64,000 bases of DNA from Gemmobacter denitrificans (GTDB lineage Bacteria > Pseudomonadota > Alphaproteobacteria > Rhodobacterales > Rhodobacteraceae). The notes under the pieces are model-generated. The model was not told the origin of the DNA. It made no database searches and worked only from the letters and a program-made list of their open reading frames with translations. The translations under genes were made by a program, and so were the position numbers. The number at the start of each line of letters is the position of its first letter. Position 1 is the stretch's first letter. Shown here one piece after another: positions 62,105 through 64,000 of the stretch. The stretch is from the NCBI RefSeq assembly GCF_036964905.1, contig NZ_JBALHR010000012.1, positions 1-64,000 on the forward strand, given 5' to 3'.

Positions 62105-64000
62105 ATGATCGGAGCCAGTAAAATTCTCACGGTGTCCTACGGGACTTTCAGCTGCACGCTGGAAGGGTTTGACGATCCGTTCAACACCATGAAGGCGATT
62201 GCGGAATATTTCCGTGACCTTGCGGCGGAAGATCGCTACTTCGGTGCCGAACCGCCAACGCCCGATGCGGCCATGCTGCACCGGATTGCCGAACGTGAAA
62301 TCCAGCGCCGGGTCGAGGCGAAGATTCAGGAAAACGGCGTGATCCTGCGGGCTGGCGATGCCAGCGAACCGCTGCCGATCCCCCGCGCCGCTCTGGCCGA
62401 ACCGGCACCGCAGCCCAAGGTCGCCGCCCCGGTCGAGGTGGCTGCCGTCGAACCGGCGCAACCGGCCAGCGAGGCAGACAATGTGGCGGCAAAGCTGTCG
62501 CGCATCCGCAATGCCGTGGCGCAGGCCAGGGCCACTGCGGCACCGGCTCCGCTGACGGCTCCTGCCGTCACCGATCTGTATGAGGAAGATCTGGCCGAAC
62601 CTGCCGCAAATCTGGCAGAGACCAGCACGGCGGACCTTGCGCCTGCCCCGATTGCCGACAGCACGCCCGAAGAAGTCGCGGAAGTCCTGGCAGAAGGCGA
62701 CAGCGATGATCTGTCCGCGCTGGAGGATCTTCTGCCGGAAGATGCGCCCGATCTGACAGAAGAGGCCCTTCCCGAATTGGCCACAGCCGAAGAGGATCCG
62801 CTGGATGCGGAACTGATCGCTGCTGCAACCACGGTGGAAACGGAAGGCACCAGCGCCGAGGATGACATTCTGGCCGCGCTGGCCGAGGATCTGGCCGATA
62901 CCAAGACCACGGCCGATGACCTCACGGTTGTGGTGGAGAATACGTCGGCACCTGCCGAAGTGCTGGCTACTGCGGATGAGGACGATCTTCTGGCCAGCCT
63001 TGCCGCGCTGGATGTGACCGCTGATACCGATGGCATCACGGCCAAGACCCCGGTTACCGAGGCGAAGCCCGCCGATCCGCTGGATGACGAGCTTGATGCC
63101 CTGCTGGCCGCGCTGGATGCCCAGCCCGCAGCCGCCGCCAAGGCCCAGGCGCCTGCAGAACTGGCCCCTGTTGTCGAAGAATCCCCGGCCAGCCTGCCGG
63201 AATTCGACAGCGCCACGCTGGACGAAACCGATGATCTGGGTGCAACGGGTGCACCTGATCTTGCTGAAACGCAAGACGATGCCCCCGCCGCACAAGCCGA
63301 GACCGAAACTGCGCTGGCCCGTATTCAGCGGGCCCGGGCCCGGGTGATCCGCATTCGCCGCAGCGATGCCGAACCGGCCCAAGCCGCCACCTCGACAGCG
63401 GCGCAGGACAGTGCAGAGCCGGTCCTGCCGCCCGAAGCTGAAGCCGCGCTTCTGCGTGAGTTGGAAGCGGCCCGGACCGAAGCCGAGATCGAAACCGAGG
63501 CGGACGCCGTGGCAGAACCGGCACCGGCGGCCCCCGCTCAGCCCGCGGCTGTTGCCCCGGTGCGGCCAAGCCGCCCGGTCCGCCCCACCCGCCCGGTTGC
63601 CGATGCGCGCACCACCGCGCTGGCCAACCCGGAAAGCGAAGCGGCCGTCTCGCGCCTGATCGCCGAAGCGAATACCCAGATGGAAGGGCCGGAAAGCCGC
63701 CGTCGCCTGTCAGCGATCCAGCATCTGAAAGCCGCCGTGGCCGCCACCGTGGCCGAACGCCGCGCAGGTCTGGCCAAGCCGGTGAATGAGGAAGAACGTA
63801 TCGATCCCTATCGCGCCGATCTGTCGCGCATGGTTCGCCCTGCCGCCCCGCGCAGCAGCACGCCGCTGGTGCTGGTCTCGGAACAGCGGATCGACCGTCC
63901 GACCGCCCCGGCCCCGATGTCCCCGCAAGCGCCGGTAGCAGCGCAGACGCCGCGCAGCGATGTCCAGCCGATGCGGGTACAATCGCAGGCGGCAATGGCT
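62105..64000 (+). CDS. Large acidic hypothetical protein, 3' end beyond right edge
   Basis: An open frame of 632 codons from ATG at 62105 to the window end. The N-terminal 75 residues (ILTVSYGTFSCTLEGFDDPF, MKAIAEYFRDLAAEDRYFG) form a compact conserved-looking domain. The middle (about 100-480) is Ala/Glu/Asp/Pro-rich low-complexity with recurring DDLLA/DDILAAL units. A basic patch ARIQRARARVIRIRR follows, and another folded part begins near 530. Proteins with this N-terminus recur in Rhodobacteraceae, sometimes labelled chemotaxis-like, but I see no catalytic motif. Function unknown. Confidence 0.8.
   Translation, partial: MIGASKILTVSYGTFSCTLEGFDDPFNTMKAIAEYFRDLAAEDRYFGAEPPTPDAAMLHRIAEREIQRRVEAKIQENGVILRAGDASEPLPIPRAALAEPAPQPKVAAPVEVAAVEPAQPASEADNVAAKLSRIRNAVAQARATAAPAPLTAPAVTDLYEEDLAEPAANLAETSTADLAPAPIADSTPEEVAEVLAEGDSDDLSALEDLLPEDAPDLTEEALPELATAEEDPLDAELIAAATTVETEGTSAEDDILAALAEDLADTKTTADDLTVVVENTSAPAEVLATADEDDLLASLAALDVTADTDGITAKTPVTEAKPADPLDDELDALLAALDAQPAAAAKAQAPAELAPVVEESPASLPEFDSATLDETDDLGATGAPDLAETQDDAPAAQAETETALARIQRARARVIRIRRSDAEPAQAATSTAAQDSAEPVLPPEAEAALLRELEAARTEAEIETEADAVAEPAPAAPAQPAAVAPVRPSRPVRPTRPVADARTTALANPESEAAVSRLIAEANTQMEGPESRRRLSAIQHLKAAVAATVAERRAGLAKPVNEEERIDPYRADLSRMVRPAAPRSSTPLVLVSEQRIDRPTAPAPMSPQAPVAAQTPRSDVQPMRVQSQAAMA

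Overview
The window reads as a chromosomal segment of an alphaproteobacterium of the Rhodobacteraceae (Rhodobacter/Gemmobacter/Tabrizicola-like). This rests on the high G+C of most genes, a dcw remnant, a Rhodobacteraceae-type Tad locus, an RpoH close to the family type, a phosphatidylcholine pathway, and a family-typical intergenic hairpin element. No database was searched; family names come from motif recognition.

Layout. 1-596 (minus) is a low-G+C secreted protein running off the left edge. 0.8-7.2 kb holds cell-wall genes: ftsW-murG-murC on minus and murD on plus, separated by a cupin and a GNAT gene, so the usual dcw order is rearranged. 7.3-7.8 kb has a decayed tyrosine integrase beside tRNA-Leu(UAA). 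7.9-21.2 kb is a Tad/Flp pilus locus: a divergent lytic transglycosylase, two tiny pilins, cpaB, cpaC, an OmpA-like lipoprotein, cpaE, cpaF, tadB, tadC, two TPR lipoproteins, the prepilin peptidase and a AAA ATPase. TadE/F/G minor pilins are absent here. 21.3-27.7 kb has folate salvage, MgtE, guanine deaminase, RraB, an 8-oxoguanine-deaminase-like enzyme, an inositol-phosphatase-family enzyme and an XRE regulator.

28-34.7 kb has two oxidoreductases, then psd-pssA-pmtA (a full PS to PE to PC route if all are active), rpoH and a pseudouridine synthase whose start codon overlaps that of a divergent membrane gene. 35-41.9 kb is a polyamine-type ABC transporter flanked by two amidases. 42-48.8 kb holds Kdo transferase, ThpR, an HDAC-like deacetylase, glutathione peroxidase, NUDIX, DUF1178, ferredoxin, a lipoprotein and an HD hydrolase. 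48.9-54.8 kb has hflK-hflC-degP (membrane proteostasis), glutathione reductase and rpiA. 54.9-64 kb is mixed: EF-hand protein, a low-G+C DUF4279 gene, GST, serine dehydratase with a small upstream ORF, DUF1992, a DMT transporter, an RTX protein, thiamine pyrophosphokinase and a large acidic protein cut by the right edge.

Genes missed by a simple closed-ORF scan are included: the two edge-truncated genes, the 57-residue second pilin, the integrase pseudogene and the 11-codon ORF before sdaA. The most unusual region is the Tad locus; no clearly new defence or biosynthetic system is visible.
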